A stretch of 64,000 nt of DNA from Cellulophaga sp. HaHa_2_95 (GCF_019278565.1 NZ_CP058988.1:558001-622000); one strand, 5' to 3'. Numbered from the stretch's first letter, positions 28,223 to 37,302 are shown. Made by a program: numbers and translations. Notes: generated by a model from the sequence alone, not told the origin.

Positions 28223-28238
28223 TACGTATTTATACGTA
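28223..28238. promoter_or_regulatory. Candidate operator TACGTA-TTTA-TACGTA (nas promoter)
   Basis: Fourth copy of the dyad. A TAnnTTTG-like box (TACCTTTC) begins at 28247, 16.5 bases from the dyad centre, matching the narK arrangement. An alternative box TAATTATG is at 28260. Both favour a start codon downstream of about 28270. Confidence 0.65.
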
Positions 28239-28293
28239 TTTTTTGTACCTTTCGATGGCTAATTATGATGCGGTTGCATCTAGATTTAAAATC

Positions 28294-31200
28294 ATGCAAA
28301 AGAATACAACACACAAAACGATATGTTCCTACTGCGGAGTAGGCTGCGGAATCGTAGTAGAGAAAGATTCAAAAGGTGTTTTGAGTGTAGAAGGAGATGA
28401 AAATTACCCTGTGAATTCAGGGATGTTATGCTCTAAAGGTAAAAACCTAAACTACGTAGCGCAAGATACTTCAGACCGAATTCTGTATCCAGAAATGCGT
28501 TGGAGTAGAAACCACCCTTTACAACGGGTTTCTTGGGACACTGCGTTTGATCGGGCGGCAGCAGTTTTTAAAAGTATTATAGCAAAGCATGGTCCAGATA
28601 GTGTCGGTTTTTATGTATCTGGACAATGTTTAACAGAAGAATATTACTTAGCAAACAAAATTATTAAAGGGTTTATTGGGAGTAACAATATAGATACCAA
28701 CTCTCGTTTGTGCATGAGTTCTGCGGTTGTAGGCTATAAAAAAACAGTCGGAGATGATGCTGTACCTATTGCATATGCTGATATAGAATTAGCAGATTGT
28801 TTTCTAATTGCTGGAGCAAACCCTGCTTGGTGTCACCCCATATTATTTAGACGTTTAGAAAAGCATAAAGAGGAAAATCCAAATGTAAAAATTATCGTAG
28901 TAGATCCTAGAAAGACACAAACTTGTGCTTCTGCAGATTTGCATTTACAAATCCTTCCGGGAACAGATGTTATCTTGTTTAATGCTATTGCTAGGCTATT
29001 GATAGAAAAGAAAAAGATAGATAAAAACTTTATAAAAAAACATACAGAAAATTTTGAGGCGTGTAAAGCAAGTGCTTTTGAGTTAAGCATTCGTCAGGCG
29101 GCAGATAAATGCGGGATTCCGGCAGATGAAATTAAAAAAGCGGCCCAGTATATCGGTAATGCAAAAGGCTTTATTAGTATGTGGACCATGGGCCTCAATC
29201 AGAGTGCTATTGGTGTTTCTAAAAATGTTTCCCTACTTAATTTATCGCTGTTAACAGGCCAAATAGGAAAACCAGGATCAGGGCCTTTTTCACTTACAGG
29301 GCAACCAAATGCTATGGGAGGTCGTGAGGTTGGCGGAATGGCAAACTTATTAGCGGCACACAAAGATTTGAGTAATCCTGAACATAGAAAAGAAGTGGCA
29401 GATTTTTGGGGAGGAAAACCTATTCAGGAAAAGCCAGGATATACTGCAACAGAAATGTTTGATGCGCTTGATGAAGGAAAGCTCAAAGCTATATGGATTA
29501 TTTGTACCAACCCTGTGGTGAGTATGCCTAATTCCAATAAGATAGAACGGGCCTTAAAGAAAGCTAGCTTTGTTGTGGTGCAAGAAATCTCTCATCATTC
29601 TGAAACCACAAAATTTGCAGATCTTGTTTTACCGGCAGCAGGTTGGTTAGAAAAAGAAGGTACGATGACTAATTCAGAACGTAGAATTAGTTATTTACCA
29701 AAAGTAATTGATGCTCCCGGAGAGGCTTTGCCAGATGCAGAAATCTTATGGCGTTTTGCACAGGCAATGGATTTTGAAGGGTTTAATTATACCAATGCGA
29801 GTGAAGTGTATGATGAGCATTGCTTGTTAACAAAAGGTACCGATATAGATATATCAGGTCTGTCTTATTCTAGACTTAAAAATGAAGGTAGTTTTCAGTG
29901 GCCAGTACCACACAATACCCATCCAGGAACGCCAAGGTTATTTACAGATCTAGTTTTTAGTACACCAGATAAAAAGGCACATTTCAATGCACCGGCAGAA
30001 GTTTATAATACATCAGAAGAGACAAATATAGAATACCCACTAATCTTAAATACAGGAAGAGTTCGTGATCAATGGCATACCCGTACAAAAACAGGTAAAG
30101 TAAATAGATTACTCACCCATATTCCGCATCCTTATTTAGAAATGAATAAGGTGGATGCTTTTTTAAGGCGATTAAAAGAAGGTGATATCGCAGTTATTAA
30201 AAGTAGGCGTGGAGAAGTTCAGGTAAAAGTTACTATTAATTATGACATTCGAGAACAAGTGGTTTTTATGCCTATGCATTGGGGTAAAGTTTTAAATAAT
30301 GACTTTGGACGTGCCAATAATCTAACCAATGATCTTGTGGATCCTGTATCTAAAGAGCCAGATTTTAAATACTGTGCTGTTCAAGTAGCAAAATACGTAA
30401 AACCAAAGCAGAGGGTTGTTATTATAGGTGCTGGTGCTGCAGCGTATCGTTTTATTCAATCGTATAGAGAAAAGAATGATGTTGATGAGTTACATGTTTT
30501 TTCAAAAGAACAAGATCCATTCTACAATCGGGTATTATTGCCAGAATATGTAAGTGATGAACTTTCTTGGGCAGCTTTAGAAAAACTTAAAAAAGGAGAA
30601 CTCAAAAAGTTAGATGTCGTGTTGCATCCTGGAGTCGGAATTTCTCAAATAGAGGAGAAAGAAAAATTCGTGGTAGATGCTAATGGTATTAAGCATACGT
30701 TTGATTTATTGGTCATGGCAACAGGGAGTAGGGCATTTGTGCCTAGTGATGTGCAAATCAAACTTCCGGGCAGATTTACCATGCGTGAACGTGGTGATGC
30801 AGATCGATTAAAAACCTATTTGAGAGAAACAGGCTTGCAAAATGAGGAGCAACATGTGGTTATCGTAGGGGGAGGTTTATTAGGGCTAGAACTTGCGGCT
30901 GCACTAAAGAAAATACAGGTAAATATTAGTATTATTCAGCGAGCACCTAGATTAATGGAGCGTCAGTTAGATGATGTTGCTAGTAAATTATTAGCACAGG
31001 ATGTAGTAGAGCGTGGTATTAATCTTTATTTTGATAATGAAGTAAGTACTGTTTTCAAAGAGAAATCTAGTGACCATACCTTGTTGGTAAATTTGAAAAC
31101 AGGAAAAACTATTAAATGTAATGCTATTGTTTATGCTATTGGTACCCGACCAAATATAGAACTGGCAAAACAAACCAAATTAAAAACAAGAAGAGGTGTG

Positions 31201-31824
31201 GTGGTTAATTCCTATTTGCAAACCAGCAATCCTTCTATTTATGCTTTAGGAGAAATAGCAGAGTTTAATAATCAATTGTTCGGAATTACGTCTGCAGCAG
31301 AACAGCAAGCAGATATTGCTGCGAACTATATTTTAGGAGATTTTAGTAGCATTTATAATGGCTCTGTTTTAATGAATATTCTAAAATTTGAGAATTTAGA
31401 CCTGTGCAGTATAGGAATGGTAAATTCTCCTGCAGGCGACAGTAGTTTTGAAGAAATTATTCTGATGGATGTAAACAAGCGTTTTTACAAAAAATGTATC
31501 GTTAAAGATGACACACTAAAAGGGGCCATCCTTATGGGTGATAAGAACGAGTTTGCAGAATTTAAACGTTTGATAGAAGAAGAGATTGAACTCTCAGAAA
31601 AACGAAATGAATTGCTTCGTGGAGCTTCAAATACGGCTCCGATGAAAGGAAAACTGGTGTGCTCTTGTAGTCAGGTGGGAGAAGGTAATGTTATAGAAGC
31701 TATTCAGGCTGGATGTTCAGATTTTACAAAATTATGCTCAGAAACAGGAGCAGGTCTGGGATGCGGAAGTTGTAAACCAGAAATAAAAGAACTATTAAAG
31801 AATCAGCTTCAATTAAGCCATTAA
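28294..31824 (+). CDS. nasA: Assimilatory nitrate reductase fused to FAD/NAD(P) and BFD [2Fe-2S] modules
   Basis: This enzyme reduces nitrate to nitrite in the cytoplasm. With the ATG at 28294 it has 1176 residues; the ATG at 28255 or a longer form from 28180 would run through the operator. The N-terminal [4Fe-4S] motif is CSYCGVGCG with a fourth Cys in MLCSKGKN. The molybdenum ligand is the Cys in SRLCMSSAVVG, followed by the bis-MGD domains to about residue 700. Then comes a flavin reductase module (VVIIGAGAAAYRF, VVIVGGGLLGLELA) like that of NirB, and a C-terminal BFD [2Fe-2S] module with CSCSQVGEG and CGSCKPE. It therefore carries its own electron-input chain. The rubredoxin-tailed gene follows by 11 bases. 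Confidence 0.92.
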   Translation: MQKNTTHKTICSYCGVGCGIVVEKDSKGVLSVEGDENYPVNSGMLCSKGKNLNYVAQDTSDRILYPEMRWSRNHPLQRVSWDTAFDRAAAVFKSIIAKHGPDSVGFYVSGQCLTEEYYLANKIIKGFIGSNNIDTNSRLCMSSAVVGYKKTVGDDAVPIAYADIELADCFLIAGANPAWCHPILFRRLEKHKEENPNVKIIVVDPRKTQTCASADLHLQILPGTDVILFNAIARLLIEKKKIDKNFIKKHTENFEACKASAFELSIRQAADKCGIPADEIKKAAQYIGNAKGFISMWTMGLNQSAIGVSKNVSLLNLSLLTGQIGKPGSGPFSLTGQPNAMGGREVGGMANLLAAHKDLSNPEHRKEVADFWGGKPIQEKPGYTATEMFDALDEGKLKAIWIICTNPVVSMPNSNKIERALKKASFVVVQEISHHSETTKFADLVLPAAGWLEKEGTMTNSERRISYLPKVIDAPGEALPDAEILWRFAQAMDFEGFNYTNASEVYDEHCLLTKGTDIDISGLSYSRLKNEGSFQWPVPHNTHPGTPRLFTDLVFSTPDKKAHFNAPAEVYNTSEETNIEYPLILNTGRVRDQWHTRTKTGKVNRLLTHIPHPYLEMNKVDAFLRRLKEGDIAVIKSRRGEVQVKVTINYDIREQVVFMPMHWGKVLNNDFGRANNLTNDLVDPVSKEPDFKYCAVQVAKYVKPKQRVVIIGAGAAAYRFIQSYREKNDVDELHVFSKEQDPFYNRVLLPEYVSDELSWAALEKLKKGELKKLDVVLHPGVGISQIEEKEKFVVDANGIKHTFDLLVMATGSRAFVPSDVQIKLPGRFTMRERGDADRLKTYLRETGLQNEEQHVVIVGGGLLGLELAAALKKIQVNISIIQRAPRLMERQLDDVASKLLAQDVVERGINLYFDNEVSTVFKEKSSDHTLLVNLKTGKTIKCNAIVYAIGTRPNIELAKQTKLKTRRGVVVNSYLQTSNPSIYALGEIAEFNNQLFGITSAAEQQADIAANYILGDFSSIYNGSVLMNILKFENLDLCSIGMVNSPAGDSSFEEIILMDVNKRFYKKCIVKDDTLKGAILMGDKNEFAEFKRLIEEEIELSEKRNELLRGASNTAPMKGKLVCSCSQVGEGNVIEAIQAGCSDFTKLCSETGAGLGCGSCKPEIKELLKNQLQLSH

Positions 31825-31835
31825 AGCATACAATT

Positions 31836-33275
31836 ATGAATGATGATTTACATAGAATATTGCTAAAAGGAGGAGTTACCTCTCCAGGAGAATTAAAAGA
31901 TGTAATTACCATGTTGGAAGCAGCAGGGCTTAAAGAAGTCTATTTTGGTTCTAGGCAAGATTTACTTTTTCCGTTAAATAATGCAGATGAAGAACAGCTA
32001 GAACGTATTTCTAAATACAATACAACAATTATTGGCGAGCGTTCCTATCAAAATATAGTATCATCTTATGTCTGTGCAGATATTTTTGATATGACCTATT
32101 GGTTAAAAGGGTCTACCTATTTGTATATTCTTGAGGGGTTTGATTATTCGCCCAAACTTAAAATAAATATTACAGATGCTAAGCAGCGTCTTGTTCCTAT
32201 TTTTAGTGGGAATTTAAATTTTATAGCCTCAGAAAGTGAAGACTACTGGTATCTGAATGTAAAATTACCACACTGGGATGCAGGTGCATTTTATCCTGTT
32301 CTCGTATATAGTTGGGATATTAATACGATCTCAAAAGCAATAGAAACTATTTTTGATGATATTCAAGATGTAGATGAATTGTTTTTTGTGCTGAATAAAA
32401 ATCTAGAAACTAATAATAAAACCATAGAAAAAGAGCTAGAAGTGCCTTACCTAACGTTTCCTTATTATGAAGGGATGAATAGGATGGGGCTAGATCAATA
32501 TTGGCTTGGTTTATATTGGAGGAATAATAGATACGATTTAAATTTCTTAAAAGAGTTTTGTGGTTTTTGTTTGGATAATAGCGTGGGTAAAATATGCATT
32601 ACCCCTTGGAAATCTTTTATTGTAAAAGGAATCAAAAGGCAGAGTAGACCAGATTTAGAAAAGTTTTTAGGACAGTGGGGAATTAATATCCGCCACTCAC
32701 AATTAGAGATGAACTGGCATTTGCCTGTTGATGATATTGAAGCATTAGAATTAAAGAAATTTTTGGTGCTGAGCTTTGATCAAAATGATATTAGTACATA
32801 TGGGTTAACCTTCGGACTAAGTAATGAATCAGGAAAACGCACCCATTTTTCATCGGTGGTGATTGAAAAAAATACGGCGCCAACTATAGTAAAAGACTTT
32901 GCAATACGGCCTACGTATAATGTACTGCATTTTAAGAATTTTGATCCAAATACCCAAATCTATGAGGTATACGCTCAAGATGTAGATAAAATAGAATTGC
33001 CAGGCTTATTAATGGAACTGAGTAAAAATTACTTTAAACAATTAGGGCAGGAAAAAGTTATTAAAGAAGAAACTAAAAAGGCATCAGAGCAATTGTTTAG
33101 AGAAGTTTACCAATGTTCATCGTGCTTTACGGTTTATGATAAAGAATATGGAGATGTGTCATTAGGGGTTCCTGCAGGAACTTTATTTGAAGATTTACCA
33201 GAAGATTATTGTTGTCAAGTCTGTGATGCTAAAAAATCAAATTTTGAAAAAATTGAACTTCAATTAAATTCTTAA
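31836..33275 (+). CDS. Siroheme-reductase-like scaffold without cluster ligands, fused to C-terminal rubredoxin
   Basis: A 479-residue soluble protein. About residues 1-420 resemble a nitrite/sulfite reductase: LKGGVTSPGEL near the start, GLKEVYFGSRQDLLFP and later VGKICITPWKSFIVKGI look like the two ferredoxin-like half repeats. The C-x5-C and C-x3-C siroheme/[4Fe-4S] ligands are absent. About 425-475 are a rubredoxin with CSSC and CQVC pairs and GTLFEDLPEDY. It is co-operonic with the nitrate reductase. Possible roles are electron donor to NasA, or a docking protein; siroheme catalysis is unlikely. The half-repeat reading is by eye. Confidence 0.75.
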   Translation: MNDDLHRILLKGGVTSPGELKDVITMLEAAGLKEVYFGSRQDLLFPLNNADEEQLERISKYNTTIIGERSYQNIVSSYVCADIFDMTYWLKGSTYLYILEGFDYSPKLKINITDAKQRLVPIFSGNLNFIASESEDYWYLNVKLPHWDAGAFYPVLVYSWDINTISKAIETIFDDIQDVDELFFVLNKNLETNNKTIEKELEVPYLTFPYYEGMNRMGLDQYWLGLYWRNNRYDLNFLKEFCGFCLDNSVGKICITPWKSFIVKGIKRQSRPDLEKFLGQWGINIRHSQLEMNWHLPVDDIEALELKKFLVLSFDQNDISTYGLTFGLSNESGKRTHFSSVVIEKNTAPTIVKDFAIRPTYNVLHFKNFDPNTQIYEVYAQDVDKIELPGLLMELSKNYFKQLGQEKVIKEETKKASEQLFREVYQCSSCFTVYDKEYGDVSLGVPAGTLFEDLPEDYCCQVCDAKKSNFEKIELQLNS

Positions 33276-33466
33276 TCATTTTAAGAACATATTCATATAA
33301 TTTAGAATAGGTGTAAATACGTGCTTTCCTTGCGGTCTCGGCTAAATTTAGTAATTTTACCTACTTATTTATTTGTGATCGAAGCCATTTTGTATGTTTA
33401 AAATGGTTAACTTATAGATAAAAAATCGGGAACATAACAAAACAATTTCAACCAATTCCTCTTCAT

Positions 33467-33826
33467 ATGTCAACAAATAGTAAGCCGGTAATAGATTTAA
33501 ACAATAAAGAAACGCAAGCAGGTTCAAAAATCGATTTAATTAAGAATCTTATTTTTGGCGATGATATTCAGGCGTATGACTCTGAATTTGAGGCGCTTAA
33601 AAAAGACATTCTTGAGAAGAAGAGAATTTTAGAGGAGCTTGTTGAAGACGTAAGAACAGAACTTAATACAGCTCTAGATTCTGTAGCTACAGACGTTAAT
33701 ATTAGAGTAACGGAGTTAGAAGAAAAATTAGAAGACAAGATTGAAACTCTAGATGCTGAAAAGCTTGATGGGAAGACTTTGGGTAGTATTTTAATCGAAT
33801 TAGGTGAAAAAGTAAGCAAAAAGTAA
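33467..33826 (+). CDS. Small coiled-coil protein of the GTPase cassette
   Basis: A 119-residue acidic helical protein with no known domain. Residues about 20-45 carry a segment (KIDLIKNLIFGDD) that resembles the N-terminus of the next protein, and about 45-100 is a heptad-rich coiled coil dominated by Glu, Leu and Lys. No signal peptide. It starts the four-gene unit that contains a Ras-like GTPase and a hybrid kinase, 20 bases before the next gene. A scaffold or adaptor role is inference. Confidence 0.65.
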   Translation: MSTNSKPVIDLNNKETQAGSKIDLIKNLIFGDDIQAYDSEFEALKKDILEKKRILEELVEDVRTELNTALDSVATDVNIRVTELEEKLEDKIETLDAEKLDGKTLGSILIELGEKVSKK

Positions 33827-33845
33827 TTTTTTAAATAAAATTATT

Positions 33846-34691
33846 ATGGTCGAGAAAGACAAAGTAGAGCTTCTTAGAGACATTTTGTTTACAGATGACC
33901 GTGTTTTTGCCGAAAAAATCGCCGATCGTATTAAGATTATAGAAAAAACGGTTAATGAAAAAGATCAGCTTTCAGAAAAAGTAAACCCTATCATTACACA
34001 CAGGCTTAATGAGTTTGTAGCTGACATTCCTAAGACACTAGGTCCTACAATTACCCTCACGTTAAAAGAAGAAATAAGGAAAAACAAGGATGATATTGTG
34101 GATGCATTATATCCTATTTTGGGTAAAATGATCAAAAAATATATCTCGCAAGAGATGAAAATCTTATCCGAAAAAATCAACCAAAAACTATCTGCATCGC
34201 GTTGGAAAATAAAGTTCAAATCTTGGTTTACAGGGGTTAAAGAAGAAGAGATTATTCTTAGTGAATTAGGATCTGCAAATATAGAGCAGGTCTTGTTAAT
34301 AGAAAGAGGCTCTGGAATTTTGGCGGCGAGTTATACCAAATCTGAAACTATAGATGAGGATATGATTTCTGGAATGTTAACGGCAATAAAGGGCTTTGTA
34401 GAAGATGCCTTTGGTCAGAAAAATCAAAATTTAGAATTAATAGAATACGAGTTATATAATATTCACTTACAGAGTTTTGTGTCTTATTATGTAGCTGTAG
34501 TTATATCAGGTAATTATTCTATCAGCGCAAAAGATAAAGTCCAAGACCTTATTTTTGATTTTTATGATGATGTTATGGGAAAAAATTTAGATTCACTTTT
34601 CGCCTCAGAAAAGGAATCAGATAAAAAAATAATGGACAGAGAAACACTTGAAAAAGAGCTACTCGTAAAATTTGAAAATGCAACTATCTAA
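33846..34691 (+). CDS. Conserved protein with helical N-terminus and possible longin/roadblock-like domain
   Basis: A 281-residue cytoplasmic protein. The N-terminal part (about 1-120) is helical and begins with a KVELLRDILFTDD motif shared with the preceding protein. From about 135 to 245 there is an alpha/beta region (EQVLLIERGSGILAAS, DMISGMLTAIKGFVEDAF) that looks like longin/roadblock-type domains that serve as GTPase partners, as MglB does for MglA. No membrane segment is seen, and I do not assign a name. It overlaps the small GTPase gene, which strengthens the partner idea. Confidence 0.65.
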   Translation: MVEKDKVELLRDILFTDDRVFAEKIADRIKIIEKTVNEKDQLSEKVNPIITHRLNEFVADIPKTLGPTITLTLKEEIRKNKDDIVDALYPILGKMIKKYISQEMKILSEKINQKLSASRWKIKFKSWFTGVKEEEIILSELGSANIEQVLLIERGSGILAASYTKSETIDEDMISGMLTAIKGFVEDAFGQKNQNLELIEYELYNIHLQSFVSYYVAVVISGNYSISAKDKVQDLIFDFYDDVMGKNLDSLFASEKESDKKIMDRETLEKELLVKFENATI

Positions 34692-35166
34692 AAAAATTGT
34701 AGTCTTAGGACATTTTGGGGTTGGTAAAACCTCATTAATTAGGCGTTTTGTAGAAGATAGTTTTTCAGACAACTATAAGGTATCTATTGGCGTTCATATC
34801 ACAAAAAAAGTGGTAGAGGTTTCTCCTGAGGAAGAAGTGTCTCTAATTCTTTGGGATTTAGAAGGGACAGATGATCTAACAACTATAAGAGATGCGTATC
34901 TATTAGGAACGCATGGTGTTGTATTTGTTTTTGATGTAACAAGACCCTCTACATTCCAAGCTTTAAATGCTGATTTAGATATTGTAAGATCTAAAATATC
35001 AAAAACTCCGCTATTGGTAGTGGGTAACAAGGTAGATTTGGTCTTGAAAGAAGATTTAGAAACGCTATTTACGAAAAATAATATAGAAACAAATTTTTTA
35101 ACGAGTGCCAAAACGGGTAATGCGGTAAATGATTTATTTCTACATTTAGCCAAATTATTACATTAG
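34678..35166 (+). CDS. Ras-like small GTPase
   Basis: A 162-residue single-domain GTPase of the Ras/Rab-like bacterial type. G1 is GHFGVGKTS, G3 is WDLEGTDD, G4 is GNKVDL and G5 is TSAKTG; the switch I region includes SIGVHIT. The position of the catalytic Gln after DxxG is Thr, so intrinsic hydrolysis may be slow and need a partner. There is no lipidation Cys at the C-terminus. I start at the ATG at 34678, which overlaps the upstream gene by 14 bases; a TTG at 34672 is possible. The hybrid kinase begins two bases after its stop codon. Confidence 0.88.
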   Translation: MQLSKKIVVLGHFGVGKTSLIRRFVEDSFSDNYKVSIGVHITKKVVEVSPEEEVSLILWDLEGTDDLTTIRDAYLLGTHGVVFVFDVTRPSTFQALNADLDIVRSKISKTPLLVVGNKVDLVLKEDLETLFTKNNIETNFLTSAKTGNAVNDLFLHLAKLLH

Positions 35167-35167
35167 A

Positions 35168-36706
35168 ATGCTAGATCAGTATCAAAAAGAATATGCTACC
35201 CAAAACGTTCAATTTATTTTAATCGATGAAAAGGGCGCTATTCTAGAAACAGATCAAGCCTTTTTAAAATTAGAAATAAATAGCTCAATCTTTGATGTAC
35301 ATGCGTTCTTTTATACCTTTGAATCTATAAAAGATACCTTAGAGAACGAGTTGCTGTTCAGTTGCGTTCATATACACTTTAAGGAAGAAGATTATGTTAC
35401 AGACATAAGATTTGTTAAAAAAAAAGAAGGGTATTTACTAATTATTACAGACTATACCAGTCATTATACAGAGTACCAGGCCATTGCTCAAACACGTAAT
35501 GAGTCTATTATTAATGGAGAGCTTGTTGCCATAAAAAACGCAGAATTAGAGGAGAGAGAAAATTTTAAAAATTCTTTTATTCGTAATTTCAGTCATGAAT
35601 TACGGAACCCACTTACCAGTATTATCTCTATTACCAAAATACTTTCAGATACCGTATTGACCAATCAACAGCAAGATATGGTTACTTTTCTGCAACAGTC
35701 AAATGCGAATCTAAAACAGCTCTTAGATGACATTTTGAGTATCAGTATGATTTCTTCGGGAAGGTTAAAGCTTCGTGAAAATATTTTTAGTTTATCACAG
35801 CTATTTGATTTGCTCCGTTTTACCTATAAGACTAGGGCGCTAGATAATAATATTGAATTCGCCGTTAATGTAGATAAGAAGATTGCAGATCTTGTAGAAG
35901 GCGATAGATTGCGATTGTTTCAGGTGCTTACCAATTTACTTGATAACGCTTTTAAATATACACAAGCCGGTAGCATACGTTTAGACATTCATTTAAATCA
36001 GAAAAGAGCTAATAGGTTAAACCTTCGTTTTGAGATCATAGATACAGGAGTAGGTATATCGGTAGAAAACCAAGCAGCAATTTTTGAGAGCTTTTCGCAA
36101 TTGAGTGGAGAACAAAATTCGGATATACCAAAAGGTACAGGTTTAGGCTTATCAATTGTGAAGGGGTTATTGAACTTAATGGACTCAGAAATTAAAGTAA
36201 TTTCAAATGTTGATGAAGGATCTTCTTTCTATTTTGATTTAACGCTAAAACAACCTTTAGCAACTACGTCTAAGACGAGCATTATAACACCTCGTAAAAA
36301 GAAAGACAAAAAAGCAAAGTTCAAAACAGATAAGAAATTTAGAATATTATTGGCTGAAGATGATATTAACGTGCAAACGGTGCTGTTCAAATCTTTGTTA
36401 GATACCAATTATTTCTATATAGATCTCGTGAGTGACGGGGCGCTAGTAATGGAGAAACTTATTAATGAAGAGTATGATCTGTTATTAATTGATATTAACT
36501 TGCCGAATGTAACAGGAGATCAAGTGGCTCGGTTAATCAGAGATTTTCCTTTTAAGAACATTAAGAGTATACCGATTATAGGCATCACTGCATATTCCTA
36601 TGAAGATGATTTTAAAGCTTTTAAGAAATCAGGGATGAACGCAGTTCTTTCTAAACCTTTTGAACATGATGAGCTTTTAGATACGATGGCGAAATACCTG
36701 AAATAG
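35168..36706 (+). CDS. Hybrid histidine kinase/response regulator
   Basis: A 512-residue cytoplasmic kinase without membrane helices. The first 105 residues are PAS-like, then a coiled segment, HisKA with the acceptor His in SHELRNPLTS (about 140), HATPase with NLLDNAFKY, DTGVGIS and GTGLGLS, a basic linker, and a receiver domain (about 390-510) with acidic LAEDD, acceptor Asp in LLLIDINLP and a Lys in LSKPF. No DNA-binding output domain. Being the last gene of the GTPase unit, it may receive or give signals through the GTPase. It ends before an intrinsic terminator. Confidence 0.9.
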   Translation: MLDQYQKEYATQNVQFILIDEKGAILETDQAFLKLEINSSIFDVHAFFYTFESIKDTLENELLFSCVHIHFKEEDYVTDIRFVKKKEGYLLIITDYTSHYTEYQAIAQTRNESIINGELVAIKNAELEERENFKNSFIRNFSHELRNPLTSIISITKILSDTVLTNQQQDMVTFLQQSNANLKQLLDDILSISMISSGRLKLRENIFSLSQLFDLLRFTYKTRALDNNIEFAVNVDKKIADLVEGDRLRLFQVLTNLLDNAFKYTQAGSIRLDIHLNQKRANRLNLRFEIIDTGVGISVENQAAIFESFSQLSGEQNSDIPKGTGLGLSIVKGLLNLMDSEIKVISNVDEGSSFYFDLTLKQPLATTSKTSIITPRKKKDKKAKFKTDKKFRILLAEDDINVQTVLFKSLLDTNYFYIDLVSDGALVMEKLINEEYDLLLIDINLPNVTGDQVARLIRDFPFKNIKSIPIIGITAYSYEDDFKAFKKSGMNAVLSKPFEHDELLDTMAKYLK

Positions 36707-36748
36707 ACAAAGTTATACTCCATGGAGGACTACAAATCTATAGTATAT

Positions 36749-36785
36749 AGCATTCTTTCAATTTGCGAAATGAATGCTTTTTTTT
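36749..36785 (+). terminator. Terminator of the GTPase/kinase cassette
   Basis: Stem of AGCATTC (36749-36755) with GAATGCT (36772-36778), extended by TTTC/GAAA, followed by eight T residues. Confidence 0.75.
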
Positions 36786-36985
36786 GTTTCAATAGTAAGA
36801 AAAAACTTACAAATATGTTTTTTGTCGTCAATTAATCGCACTTTATCGAAGAATTAATTTTGCTCTTGTAGGATTCTTAAATAAGGAAATAGTACTATAT
36901 TTTTACAAAAGATTTGAGGAACTAACTAACCTTAAGTTCACGAAAACACATGACCAACTTAATGAATACAATAAATTTTTAATAT

Positions 36986-37210
36986 ATGAATACTTCATAT
37001 TTAGTGATTTTTTTGTTTGTATCGAGTACGATATGTTTTCTGTATTCACTCTTTTTGGTGCTGAACATTTTCTCTGTAAAAAAAAGATTGAATAGTTATT
37101 TAAAAAAAAAAGACAGTCCGATAGATGAAACAATTAACAATATCAGTAGTAATGGGTCTATTATGTGTAACCACATGGATATTAGCGGCACCAGTATTAA
37201 CAACAAGTAA
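36986..37210 (+). CDS. Possible small membrane protein
   Basis: A 74-residue frame whose first 30 residues are a strong hydrophobic helix (MNTSYLVIFLFVSS, then LYSLFLVLNIF) followed by basic VKKRLNSYLKKK. The last third overlaps another small frame beginning at 37125 and looks less natural. Either or both may be genuine. A near -10 box TATATTTT lies at 36896. No family recognised. Confidence 0.35.
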   Translation: MNTSYLVIFLFVSSTICFLYSLFLVLNIFSVKKRLNSYLKKKDSPIDETINNISSNGSIMCNHMDISGTSINNK

Positions 37211-37289
37211 AGTAGACGTTGAAAAAGAAAAATCAACTACAGAAAATAATAATTTAGCGAGTAGAGCACAAACACTAACCATGTTATAA
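37125..37289 (+). CDS. Possible small exported peptide
   Basis: A 54-residue frame, too short for usual gene callers. It starts MKQLTISVVMGLLCVT, a good signal-peptide or membrane segment, then LAAPVLTTSK and a short charged tail ending LTML. It overlaps the preceding small frame in another register. A structured region and an intrinsic terminator follow within 70 bases, which argues the locus is transcribed. No homology recognised. Confidence 0.4.
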   Translation: MKQLTISVVMGLLCVTTWILAAPVLTTSKVDVEKEKSTTENNNLASRAQTLTML

Positions 37290-37302
37290 GAGTGCAAAAA
37301 CG

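Noticed and set aside
33276..33466. Space before the GTPase cassette with TACGTG near 33318
   Set aside because: Not a match to the TACGTA half site; no clear -10 box or RNA structure found.
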